From QYOJ01 sp964616825 (GTDB lineage: Bacteria > Bacteroidota > Bacteroidia > Bacteroidales > FEN-979): DNA of 64,000 nt. The stretch lies in assembly GCA_964616825.1 (NCBI GenBank), contig CAZTSX010000015.1, positions 5,319-69,318 of the forward strand, read 5' to 3'. The position numbers and the translations under genes were made by a program. The stretch's first letter is position 1. Each line of letters begins with the position of its first letter. The notes beneath the pieces were generated by a model. The model saw only the letters and a list, made by a program, of their open reading frames with translations, was not told where the DNA came from and did not search any database. This document shows positions 52,820 through 61,017 of the stretch, one piece after another.

Positions 52820-53624
52820 CGTTGGAATCGTTGCCAAACTTGGCATATTTTATCTCGATGTCCTCGATATTTTCGTAATCATCAAGTCGTTCCATCCCGT
52901 TGATGAGATCCTCTTTTCCAGCATCTTCCGAAGGTTCCGGATTCGCTTCTGTGGATATTTCTTCCTTGCCCTCAGGCTCTTTCTCATTCTGATTTTGATC
53001 ATCTCCCTTCTTATCTCCAAACAGGATGTCACTCAAATTCTCTTCTATCTCCGCGAGTTCATCATCATTCTCTTCAATGCCATCCAGCCGTGAAAGAGCA
53101 TCCAGGCCCGGTAATATCGCTTCATCCAGATCTGATTGTTTAGTTTTCTCTTCCCTTGAGCTAACAATAAATGTCTCTTTCTTTTTTGGGATTTCGCCAA
53201 TCCTTTTCACACATTTCGGATAGATACCCACTCCATCCGACTGCATGATTTTCACCAACTCAAGTAGAAAGATAAAATATTCTTTTCCATGATATTCGTA
53301 AACCAAACGCTGGTGCGGATCTTCGATGAAATCCTTCACCTTCGATTCCTTCATCAGTCTGGGTGTAACTTTCACCATGACCATCTCGTCCATCTCTTCA
53401 TCGTAGCGTTTGACCTGCCTCTCTACAGGATTAAGTCCGATCTCCCTGTTCTTCTTGTATTTTTTATCTGTTAAAAAGAACGAAGCTTGCTCACAAGGAA
53501 GCAACTCAGCTGTCTCCATTAAGCAACTATGAAATTCGAGAAAAGTCTGTGCCGGTTGAATGCAGATCTCCCGTGAAAAATCCTCATATTCCTCTGATAT
53601 AACCTTAAAGCGATAGACTAACAT
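52812..53624 (-). CDS. pRiA4b ORF-3-like protein with acidic tail
   Basis: 270 aa. The N-terminal about 170 residues (VYRFKVISEEYEDFSREICIQP, FLEFHSCLMET, ASFFLTDKKY, FIFLLELVKI) resemble plasmid pRiA4b ORF-3/IS1096-passenger-type proteins, an uncharacterised family that is widespread on Bacteroidota chromosomes. The last about 90 residues are very acidic and disordered-looking, ending IEDIEIKYAKFGNDSNDE. TATATTTG promoter upstream; miaA overlaps its end. Not evidence of a transposon by itself. Confidence 0.7.
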   Translation of the reverse strand: MLVYRFKVISEEYEDFSREICIQPAQTFLEFHSCLMETAELLPCEQASFFLTDKKYKKNREIGLNPVERQVKRYDEEMDEMVMVKVTPRLMKESKVKDFIEDPHQRLVYEYHGKEYFIFLLELVKIMQSDGVGIYPKCVKRIGEIPKKKETFIVSSREEKTKQSDLDEAILPGLDALSRLDGIEENDDELAEIEENLSDILFGDKKGDDQNQNEKEPEGKEEISTEANPEPSEDAGKEDLINGMERLDDYENIEDIEIKYAKFGNDSNDE

Positions 53625-53649
53625 TTCTGAAAATCCTAAAATCGTTTTT

Positions 53650-53657
53650 CAAATATA
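53650..53657 (-). promoter_or_regulatory. TAnnTTTG promoter
   Basis: Minus-strand TATATTTG ends 25 nt before ATG 53624. Confidence 0.5.
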
Positions 53658-53661
53658 AACA

Positions 53662-55077
53662 TTATTCCTGTATACGTATAAGTCCAAGATTTTCACCCTC
53701 ACTGATCATAAATTCAAACGCAGCTTCAAATTCATTCGGTATATCGCCCTCCAGGATTGCTTCTGTAATAGCATTTTTTATCACCCCGACACTCTTTGAA
53801 GGAGGAATTCCAAATGTCTCCATAATAAGTTCTCCACTTATAGGTGGCTGCCAGTTCCTCAGCCGGTCTTTTTCTTCAATCTCCTTCAATTTCTGTCGTA
53901 CAATCTCAAAGTTACCCAGGAAACGCTTTACCTTTTGTGGATTCTTTGAAGTGATGTCGGCTTCGCACAGGCACATCAGATCGTCGATGTCATCTCCTGC
54001 TTCGAACAACAGCCTGCGAACCGCTGAATCAGTTACGATATCCTGAGCCAGGGTGATTGGCCGCAAGTGAAGCAGAATCAACTTCTGAACATATCTCATC
54101 TTCTCGTTCATAGGAAGCCGAAGTCTGCGAAAAATCTCAGGCACCATTTTCGACCCCTTGAAATCGTGTGCATGAAAGGTCCAGCCAGTATCAGGGACAA
54201 ATTTTTTAGTGACCGGCTTGGCAATATCGTGCAGAATTGATGCCCATCTCAACCAGAGGTTGTCTGATTCTGCAGCAACATTATCCAACACAGCCAGAGT
54301 ATGATAAAAATTATCTTTATGTCCTTTGCCGTCAACGATCTCTGATCCTTTCAATTCTACCATCTCCGGGAAGATCTGTTGTAGGATTCCTGTCTCAAAC
54401 AACATACTGAAACCAACGGATGGCTTCGGGGAAAGTACGATCAGATTCAGCTCATCGGTAATCCGTTCAGCCGAAACGATCTCTATCCGGGCGGCATTCC
54501 GACCGATCGCCTTGAAGCATTCAGACTCGATACTGAAATTCAGCTGGGCTGCAAACCGGATCGCACGCATCATCCGTAACGGATCGTCCGAAAATGTAAT
54601 ATCAGGAGCAAGAGGTGTGCGAATGATCTCTTTTTCAAGGTCCTCCACCCCATGAAATGGATCCACCAGGTTGCCAAAGGAGGTTGCTCTCAAATCCAAC
54701 GCCATCGCGTTGATCGTGAAATCACGTCTGAGTTGATCATCTTCAAGAGTCCCATTCTCTACAATAGGTTTTCGGGAATCGCTACGATAAGATTCCTTCC
54801 GCGCTCCAACGAACTCCACTTTCCATCCTTTGTAACTGATCATCGCTGTCCCGAAATTTTTGAAAAACTTCAACGGGACATCTCCTTTCAACCGGTCTGC
54901 AACAGCGTGTGCAAAATCGATCCCACTCCCAAGAACAACGACGTCAATATCTTGTTTGTGATCCCGTTTCAGGAGCAGATCACGCACAAATCCGCCGATG
55001 ACAAAAGCCGGATTGTCCAGCTCTGCGGAGAGAGAGGAGATCACATTAAAAACAGGATGATTCAGGCTCGCCTTCAT
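53662..55077 (-). CDS. cca: CCA-adding tRNA nucleotidyltransferase with HD domain
   Basis: Adds or repairs the 3' CCA of tRNAs. 471 aa from ATG 55077 (a TTG at 55086 is also in frame). The nucleotidyltransferase head has IGGFVRDLLLKR and the metal pair in DIDVVV, then RRDFTINAMALDL and DDPLRMMRAIRFAAQ; an HD phosphohydrolase domain has LRWASILHDIAKP and FHAHDFKGSKM. Needed here because the tRNA-Gly gene lacks encoded CCA. The promoter is very close to the start. Confidence 0.93.
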   Translation of the reverse strand: MKASLNHPVFNVISSLSAELDNPAFVIGGFVRDLLLKRDHKQDIDVVVLGSGIDFAHAVADRLKGDVPLKFFKNFGTAMISYKGWKVEFVGARKESYRSDSRKPIVENGTLEDDQLRRDFTINAMALDLRATSFGNLVDPFHGVEDLEKEIIRTPLAPDITFSDDPLRMMRAIRFAAQLNFSIESECFKAIGRNAARIEIVSAERITDELNLIVLSPKPSVGFSMLFETGILQQIFPEMVELKGSEIVDGKGHKDNFYHTLAVLDNVAAESDNLWLRWASILHDIAKPVTKKFVPDTGWTFHAHDFKGSKMVPEIFRRLRLPMNEKMRYVQKLILLHLRPITLAQDIVTDSAVRRLLFEAGDDIDDLMCLCEADITSKNPQKVKRFLGNFEIVRQKLKEIEEKDRLRNWQPPISGELIMETFGIPPSKSVGVIKNAITEAILEGDIPNEFEAAFEFMISEGENLGLIRIQE

Positions 55078-55083
55078 TCGGAG

Positions 55084-55091
55084 CAAAGGTA
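55084..55091 (-). promoter_or_regulatory. TAnnTTTG promoter almost touching cca start
   Basis: Minus-strand TACCTTTG ends 6 nt before ATG 55077, predicting a leader of only a few nucleotides. Confidence 0.55.
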
Positions 55092-55170
55092 CAAAAAGAT
55101 CAGGTTTAGAACTCTAGCAGCATGCATATCCTTTCTGGAAGAAACCGACTTAAAAGATGGAGATACGATT

Positions 55171-55206
55171 CACTTCCTACGTCCTACGTCCCACGTCCTA
55201 CGTCCT
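55171..55206 (-). repeat. 7-bp GTAGGAC array across acyltransferase stop
   Basis: Read on the minus strand: GGACGTA, GGACGTA, GGACGTG, GGACGTA, GGACGTA, GGAAGTG. The acyltransferase stop TAG (55198-55200) is in the first units. Same family and orientation relative to the gene as at 60133. Confidence 0.8.
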
Positions 55207-56067
55207 TCTGTGTTTCCAACGCCGGTGGCTCCAGAGCCAGTTTTCCGGTTTCGCTTTGATCTGCTTTTCAAGTCGTTGCATAAACTTCAACGTAATCTCT
55301 CCCGGCTTAGTTGTTGATGGGTCATCAATCAACAACTCCATCGTGACAGTGTAATAGCCTCTTTTCACTTTCTGAACATCGGCAAAGAAGAGAGGATAGT
55401 TGTTCATCACAGCATGTTTCTCTGTGCCATGAAGCACAGGTGTATCGTGGTTTAAAAATGGGACCCAATATGCCAGTCTCAGGTTCATCGGACTCTGATC
55501 GGCCACCATAATGTAAATTGAAGGGGTCTTTTTGCAGCGTTTGAAGGTCTGAGTTGTCCGGGATACGGACTCCAGGAGCATCCCCTTTTTGGCCCTCGTT
55601 TGTTGTATATAGTCATCGATATACAGGTTGGATAGCGGTTTGTAAAATCCAACGGGTTTGTGTTTGAAAACGATACCGGCAGCCAGGCTTCCCCACTCCC
55701 AGTTATTATAATGACCCAATATAGCTATCACGCTCTCCTTTCTATTGTAATAGGGTTCGAGAATCTCCGGATTCAACATCCGATATCTCTTCAGGATATC
55801 TTTTTCCCGCAATGAAAAGGCCTTCACCCCTTCCACTGAGATATCACACAGATGCCGGTAAAATCCTTTTGCAATCCGAAAGATTTCCTCTACAGACTTA
55901 TCCGGGAAAGACTCTTTCAGGTTAGTAAAGACCACTTTCCGTCTATATCTCATTATATAGAACAGGAACAAATAAAACATATCTGACACCATGTAAAGAA
56001 ACCAGAATGAGGTATTCTTGAACAACAACAAAAAATAGAGAAAGAGATAATAGTATATGCGGTTCAT
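55198..56067 (-). CDS. Lipid A biosynthesis acyltransferase (LpxL/HtrB family)
   Basis: 289 aa. N-terminal membrane anchor (YYYLFLYFLLLFKNTSFWFLYMV), then the acyltransferase motif LGHYNNWEWGSLAAG (H-x4-E form of H-x4-D/E), IMVADQSPMN and a PENWLWSHRRWKH C-terminus, typical of LpxL homologues that add secondary acyl chains to lipid A. The final residues and stop lie in a 7-bp array. TACATTTG promoter upstream. Confidence 0.9.
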   Translation of the reverse strand: MNRIYYYLFLYFLLLFKNTSFWFLYMVSDMFYLFLFYIMRYRRKVVFTNLKESFPDKSVEEIFRIAKGFYRHLCDISVEGVKAFSLREKDILKRYRMLNPEILEPYYNRKESVIAILGHYNNWEWGSLAAGIVFKHKPVGFYKPLSNLYIDDYIQQTRAKKGMLLESVSRTTQTFKRCKKTPSIYIMVADQSPMNLRLAYWVPFLNHDTPVLHGTEKHAVMNNYPLFFADVQKVKRGYYTVTMELLIDDPSTTKPGEITLKFMQRLEKQIKAKPENWLWSHRRWKHRRT

Positions 56068-56086
56068 AGCTGGTTCAGTGGGAGTG

Positions 56087-56094
56087 CAAATGTA
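56087..56094 (-). promoter_or_regulatory. TAnnTTTG promoter of acyltransferase
   Basis: Minus-strand TACATTTG ends 19 nt before ATG 56067. Confidence 0.6.
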
Positions 56095-56114
56095 TGAAAA
56101 CTATAAAAAAGCAG

Positions 56115-56122
56115 TAGCTTTG
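56115..56122 (+). promoter_or_regulatory. TAnnTTTG promoter of lplA
   Basis: TAGCTTTG ends 16 nt before ATG 56139; divergent to the acyltransferase promoter 20 bp away. Confidence 0.6.
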
Positions 56123-56138
56123 TTGAAAATTTCTTCCG

Positions 56139-57122
56139 ATGCTGATCATTCGACGCGATACGATCGATCCATACTTCAACCTCGCTGCCGAAGAGTATAT
56201 CCTGAAAAATTTTACTGAAGATACTTTCGCTTTATGGAGAAACGACTCCTCGGTAATTGTTGGAAAACATCAGAATACGCTGGCCGAAATCAATCAGGCG
56301 TATATCCAGAAAAAAAACATCAAGGTGGTCAGACGGATTTCCGGAGGCGGAGCGGTTTTTCATGATATTGGAAACCTGAATTTTACATTTACCCAGAAGT
56401 CGGAGGACGAAAATAAGATCAACTTTAGAAAATACACAAAGCCTATCCTGGATGTGCTGCGAAGCATGGGAGTAGATGCACGTTTTGAAGGACGAAATGA
56501 CCTGACGATCAAAGGAATGAAATTTTCAGGGAATGCCATGCATATCTGGAAAAACAGGGTATTGCATCACGGGACCTTGCTCTTTTCCTCTGATATCCCG
56601 GACCTCTCCGAAGCACTGCGCGCAGATCCTTCCAAGTTTGAGGATAAAGCGGTGAAGTCGATTCCCAGCCGGGTTACTAATATCACAGATCACCTGATGG
56701 AATCTCTTAATGTGATGCAATTTGCCGATCGGATCGAGCAATTTATCATGAAAAGCAATCCGCATGCTTCTCTTTATGAGCTGACTGAAGAGGATATCGC
56801 AACTATCCAACAGCTTGCCGACACGAAATACCGCACCTGGGAATGGAATTACGGTTACTCACCAAAATACAATTTCAAAAAAGTCATTAGGACAGCTAAA
56901 AGCGGTATCATCGAGTTAAACCTGCATGTTCACGAAGGAATCATAACGGCGATCAGGATCTTTGGAGATTATTTTGGTGTGCTTGACTCTGAAGATATTG
57001 AGCAAGCTTTGTCAGGAATCCCTCATAATGAAGCAGCGATCAGAGAAGCCCTGAAGCCATTTGAGATTGGAAAATATTTTACAAATATGAATAAAGAGCT
57101 GTTTATTCAGTCCTTTTTCTAA
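56139..57122 (+). CDS. lplA: Lipoate-protein ligase A
   Basis: Activates free lipoate with ATP and attaches it to lipoyl domains of 2-oxoacid dehydrogenases and glycine cleavage H protein. 327 aa. Motifs: PYFNLAAEEYIL, WRNDSSVIVGKHQN, RRISGGGAVFHDIGNLNFTF (split), NDLTIKGMKFSGNAMH with catalytic Lys, and a C-terminal accessory domain starting near residue 240 (RTWEWNYGYSPKYNF). Complete. Confidence 0.95.
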   Translation: MLIIRRDTIDPYFNLAAEEYILKNFTEDTFALWRNDSSVIVGKHQNTLAEINQAYIQKKNIKVVRRISGGGAVFHDIGNLNFTFTQKSEDENKINFRKYTKPILDVLRSMGVDARFEGRNDLTIKGMKFSGNAMHIWKNRVLHHGTLLFSSDIPDLSEALRADPSKFEDKAVKSIPSRVTNITDHLMESLNVMQFADRIEQFIMKSNPHASLYELTEEDIATIQQLADTKYRTWEWNYGYSPKYNFKKVIRTAKSGIIELNLHVHEGIITAIRIFGDYFGVLDSEDIEQALSGIPHNEAAIREALKPFEIGKYFTNMNKELFIQSFF

Positions 57123-57147
57123 CGTGATTTTAATATAACACGGAAGA

Positions 57148-60144
57148 ATGAAACAGAATGATCTTCATACTAAGGTAAAACAGCTTGAAAGTCAACTCGA
57201 AGGTGATGTTGCAATTGATCTCTCTCATCGCCTGATGTATGCTACCGACGCTTCTGTTTACCGTGAACTTCCCCTGGGAGTAGTCCGGCCCAAAAGTAGA
57301 GAAGATATTCGAAAGCTGATTCGTTTCGGGCGTGAGAATCACATCCCGATTATCCCCCGTACTGCCGGCACATCCCTGGCCGGACAGGTAGTTGGTTCCG
57401 GACTGGTCGTTGATGTTTCCCGTTATATGACCGGTATTCTGGAGCTCAACACTGAGGAGAATTGGATCCGGATTGAACCAGGTGTTATATTAGACGAATT
57501 GAATCAATTTGTGGCCAAACATGGGCTGTTTTTCGGGCCTGAGACCTCCTCCTCAAGCCGTTGTATGATTGGTGGCATGGTTGGAAACAACAGCTGTGGA
57601 GCCCATTCGGTCATCTATGGCAGCACACGGGACCATGTGATCTCTGTAAAAACGATATTGAGTGATGGAAGTGAAGCTGAGTTTGCTGATATCACGCTTC
57701 CAGAGCTGACAGAAAAAATGCAATCCGGGACACTGGAGGGCAGGATCTATAAGCAAATCATTGAAATCCTCTCCAATCCGGTGAATCAGGAGAACATCCG
57801 GAGAGAATATCCGGATCCATCTATCCATCGTCGGAATACCGGCTATGCTATTGATTTATTGCTTGAGACCGAGCCATTTTTAAGGGTCGAGGGTCGAGGG
57901 TCGAAGGACGAGGATAGGTCACCACGGCACCACGGCACCACTTCACCGTTGAACCTGGCAAAGCTTCTCGCAGGCTCTGAAGGGACATTAGCTTTTATTA
58001 CCGAGATCAAGCTCAATCTGGTTCCCTTGCCCCCTCCGGAGAAAGCGCTGGTTTGTGTCCATTGCCGCTCCATCGAAGAAGCGCTGAAAGCGAACCTTGT
58101 TGCACTGAAATACCAACCCGGGTCTGTTGAGTTGATTGACAAAGTCATTCTCGATTGTACAACTGAGAACATCTCACAACGACGGAATCGATTTTTCCTG
58201 GAAGGAGATCCGGGAGCCATTCTGATTGTTGAGTTTGCAAGAGAACACCGGGAAGAGATTATTCGACTCGCCAGAGAGATGGAAAGAGAGATGCGTGACG
58301 CAGGATACGGGTATGCCTTCCCGGTTATTTCTCCTCCCGATCTGAACCGGGTGTGGGCACTCCGGAAAGCAGGACTGGGTGTGCTCTCCAACTATCCCGG
58401 CGACCGGAAACCAGTAACAGTAATTGACGATACAGCAGTAACCCCTGAGTCGCTTCCCGGTTACATCGGGGAGATTGGACAGTTATTGGAACGACTCGGG
58501 TTGAACTGTGTCTACCATGCGCATGCTGGATCGGGTGAACTCCATTTGCGGCCGGTGCTAAACCTGAAAGCCGCTCAGGATGTGAAGTTATTTCATACAA
58601 TTGCGCTTGAGACGGCTAAACTGGTGAAAAAATATAAAGGATCGCTGAGTGGTGAGCATGGAGATGGCCGCCTGCGTGGTGAATTCATCCCCTTGATGAT
58701 TGGTGAGGAGAATTACAAACTGATCCAATCGATCAAACAAACCTGGGATCCGGAGGGTATTTTTAATCCGGGGAAAATTACTCAAACACCACGAATGAAC
58801 ACCAGCCTAAGAGACCATCCGGACCAGGTGTTGAGACAGATCGATACGAACTTTGATTTTTCAGCCAACGATGGAATCGTTCGGGCAACCGAACAGTGTA
58901 ACGGATCAGGTGATTGCCGGAATACTCATCTAACCGGACAATGGATGTGCCCGTCATACATGGCGCTGAAGGATGAGCATACAACAACCAGAGCGCGAGC
59001 CAATATTCTGCGGGAGTTCCTGACCAACTCTTCGGAAAAGAATCCTTTTAACCATACTGAAATCCATGAAGTAATGGATCTTTGCCTCTCATGCAAAGCC
59101 TGTAAATCTGAGTGCCCATCGAATGTCGACATGACCAAGCTGAAAGCTGAATTCTTACAACACTGGTACGATGCCAATGGCATTCCTTTGCGATCAAAAT
59201 TAGTCGCACACATCACCACGCTGAACCGGTTAGGAACCATTTCCCCTGCTATTTATAACTTCTTCCAGAAAAACCGGATCATGGCTGGATTAATTAAAGC
59301 CATTCTGAAATTTGCCACAAAGAGATCGCTCCCTCTCCTCCACGAGACCACATTACGCTCATGGCTCGGAAAAAATCTCGATACCATGAATGCCACCCTT
59401 CAGGAGAGAAAAGGAAGCCTCTATTTACTGGTAGATGAGTTTACCAACTATAACGATGTGGAGGTAGGGATCCGGTTTGTCAGGTTACTTCATACGCTGG
59501 GATATGAAGTCCTGGTTTGCGACCATCCTGTCAGCGGCCGGAGCTTTCTCTCTAAAGGATTGCTCCGTAAAGCCCGGAAGCTGGCGATTCGAAACGTAGA
59601 AATATTTTCTTCAAACGTATCGGAGGAGAAACCTCTTGTCGGGATTGAACCTTCAGCTGTTCTTGGATTCCGTGATGAATACCCTGATCTCGTTGGGGCG
59701 AATCTACGTGAGAAAGCCTTCACACTTGCCAGGCATGTACTACTCTTTGATGAGTTCATTGTGCAGGAGATCGCAGCCGGGCATATCACCCCGAACCAGT
59801 TTACCACAGAACCTGCACAGATCAAACTTCATGGTCACTGTCACCAGAAGGCGCTCGCCTCGGTTGAATCCTCCCGGATGATGCTATCCCTGCCACTCAA
59901 CTATTCGGTCGAAGAGATCAGATCAGGCTGTTGTGGAATGGCGGGATCGTTCGGGTATGAAAAGGAACATTACGACCTGTCTATGCAGGTCGGCGAGTTG
60001 GTTCTCTTTCCAGAGATCAGAAAAAGTGCTGAAGATGTGCTTATCACTGCTCCCGGAACAAGTTGCCGGCAACAGATCAAGGATGGTACAGGAAGAGAGG
60101 CTTTACATCCGGTTGAAGTTCTTTGGAAGGCGGTTAGACGTTAG
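57148..60144 (+). CDS. FAD/Fe-S oxidoreductase (D-lactate/glycolate dehydrogenase type), with heptamer insert
   Basis: 998-aa fusion of a GlcD/D-lactate-dehydrogenase-like flavoprotein and a GlpC-like Fe-S subunit. FAD PCMH domain about 35-215 (PRTAGTSLAGQVVGSGLVVD, SSRCMIGGMVGNNSCGAH), flavin C-terminal domain about 280-540 (HAHAGSGELHLRP, SGEHGDGRLRGEF), [4Fe-4S] motif CLSCKACKSECP, and the CCG-type C-terminus (GHCHQKAL, SGCCGMAGSFGYE). Residues about 246-267, at the edge of the FAD domain, are encoded by a 7/8-bp array kept in frame. The stop TAG is also in an array. Electron donor unknown, D-lactate or another 2-hydroxyacid. Confidence 0.9.
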   Translation: MKQNDLHTKVKQLESQLEGDVAIDLSHRLMYATDASVYRELPLGVVRPKSREDIRKLIRFGRENHIPIIPRTAGTSLAGQVVGSGLVVDVSRYMTGILELNTEENWIRIEPGVILDELNQFVAKHGLFFGPETSSSSRCMIGGMVGNNSCGAHSVIYGSTRDHVISVKTILSDGSEAEFADITLPELTEKMQSGTLEGRIYKQIIEILSNPVNQENIRREYPDPSIHRRNTGYAIDLLLETEPFLRVEGRGSKDEDRSPRHHGTTSPLNLAKLLAGSEGTLAFITEIKLNLVPLPPPEKALVCVHCRSIEEALKANLVALKYQPGSVELIDKVILDCTTENISQRRNRFFLEGDPGAILIVEFAREHREEIIRLAREMEREMRDAGYGYAFPVISPPDLNRVWALRKAGLGVLSNYPGDRKPVTVIDDTAVTPESLPGYIGEIGQLLERLGLNCVYHAHAGSGELHLRPVLNLKAAQDVKLFHTIALETAKLVKKYKGSLSGEHGDGRLRGEFIPLMIGEENYKLIQSIKQTWDPEGIFNPGKITQTPRMNTSLRDHPDQVLRQIDTNFDFSANDGIVRATEQCNGSGDCRNTHLTGQWMCPSYMALKDEHTTTRARANILREFLTNSSEKNPFNHTEIHEVMDLCLSCKACKSECPSNVDMTKLKAEFLQHWYDANGIPLRSKLVAHITTLNRLGTISPAIYNFFQKNRIMAGLIKAILKFATKRSLPLLHETTLRSWLGKNLDTMNATLQERKGSLYLLVDEFTNYNDVEVGIRFVRLLHTLGYEVLVCDHPVSGRSFLSKGLLRKARKLAIRNVEIFSSNVSEEKPLVGIEPSAVLGFRDEYPDLVGANLREKAFTLARHVLLFDEFIVQEIAAGHITPNQFTTEPAQIKLHGHCHQKALASVESSRMMLSLPLNYSVEEIRSGCCGMAGSFGYEKEHYDLSMQVGELVLFPEIRKSAEDVLITAPGTSCRQQIKDGTGREALHPVEVLWKAVRR
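57883..57948 (+). repeat. 7/8-bp array inside FAD/Fe-S oxidoreductase gene
   Basis: AGGGTCG three times, AAGGACG, AGGATAG, GTCACCA, then CGGCACCA twice and CTTCACCG: 66 bp, 22 codons, no stop in the used frame. It encodes RVEGRGSKDEDRSPRHHG and a few more residues, with no counterpart in typical relatives. Confidence 0.75.
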
Positions 60145-60184
60145 ACGTAGGACGTAAGACGTGGGAAGTAAGAGGTAAGAAGTA
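60133..60184 (+). repeat. 7-bp GTAGGAC array across oxidoreductase stop
   Basis: GTTAGAC, GTTAGAC, GTAGGAC, GTAAGAC, GTGGGAA, GTAAGAG, GTAAGAA. The CDS stop TAG (60142-60144) is in unit 2. It almost fills the 65-bp gap before the converging PAS gene. Confidence 0.8.
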
Positions 60185-60209
60185 TTCAATTCATGAGTAT
60201 TCTGATCTC

Positions 60210-60962
60210 CTATTCGTGTTTCTTCCGTTCGGATATATCCAGGACAAATCCTTCAAAGTAGCGTGTTGTACCCTCACTATTTTTAACCGCATGGGCACTT
60301 AGACTGATCCAGATGGGAGAACCATCTTTCCGTTTCCATTTTACTTCCAGGTCTTTCACAGATTCACCTGGTTCATATATATCAATCAGTCTCTTTCTTT
60401 CAGCTCCATCCCAGTATACATCATCCTGCATATTTGCCTGCATGAGCTCTTCTGCAGAATCATACCCCAGGATCTCAGCCAGTCTTGAGTTCGCAGCAAT
60501 AAACTTACCATCCCTTGATGTTTGATAAATACCTATAGGAGCAAACATTACAACATCCCGATGCTTCCGTTCTGATTCTATCAGGTTGTCTTCAACCTGG
60601 CGCCGTTCTGTTATATCTATACCAGATGATAACGTTCCGATCACCGACCCCTGTTCATCCCGGATCATCGTATTATCCCAGGCAATGAGCCTTTTTTGCC
60701 CATTTTTTGTGAGAACTGTATTCTCATATTTCTCAAAGGGCCTGATATTCCCCTCTATCTGGTTGTGGAATACTTCAGAAACCTGATTTGTCTGTTCTTC
60801 AGGCAGGCAATTCCGGAACCAGTTCTTACCGAGTAGTTCTTCCTCATGGTAGCCTAGAACCTCAAGTCCCTTTTTATTAATCAGAGAGATATTTCCTTCA
60901 TGGTCCAGTACCAGGAGTATCACTCCAGCAATATCGAGGATCTGTTTAAAATGATTTAGCAT
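60210..60962 (-). CDS. Tandem PAS protein without output domain
   Basis: 250 aa: two PAS/PAC domains (about 5-120 with NISLINKKGLEVLGYHEEELLGKNW and ITERRQVEDNLIESERK; about 130-245 with GIYQTSRDGKFIAANSRLAEILGYDS and VLDISERKKHE). It ends exactly at the PAC helix that normally leads into a histidine kinase or GGDEF domain, and neither is present. Either a genuine short sensor or a truncated kinase: the 3' end sits 26 bp from an array. No signal or membrane segment. Confidence 0.8.
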   Translation of the reverse strand: MLNHFKQILDIAGVILLVLDHEGNISLINKKGLEVLGYHEEELLGKNWFRNCLPEEQTNQVSEVFHNQIEGNIRPFEKYENTVLTKNGQKRLIAWDNTMIRDEQGSVIGTLSSGIDITERRQVEDNLIESERKHRDVVMFAPIGIYQTSRDGKFIAANSRLAEILGYDSAEELMQANMQDDVYWDGAERKRLIDIYEPGESVKDLEVKWKRKDGSPIWISLSAHAVKNSEGTTRYFEGFVLDISERKKHE

Positions 60963-61017
60963 CGTTGATTACAATCGTTTAATCTAAATGTGAATGTAAA
61001 AATATTAAAAGAAAACA

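Noticed and set aside
52812..53624. Transposon, from the pRiA4b/IS1096-passenger similarity
   Set aside because: No transposase, inverted repeats or target duplication; the gene is coupled to miaA and looks chromosomal.
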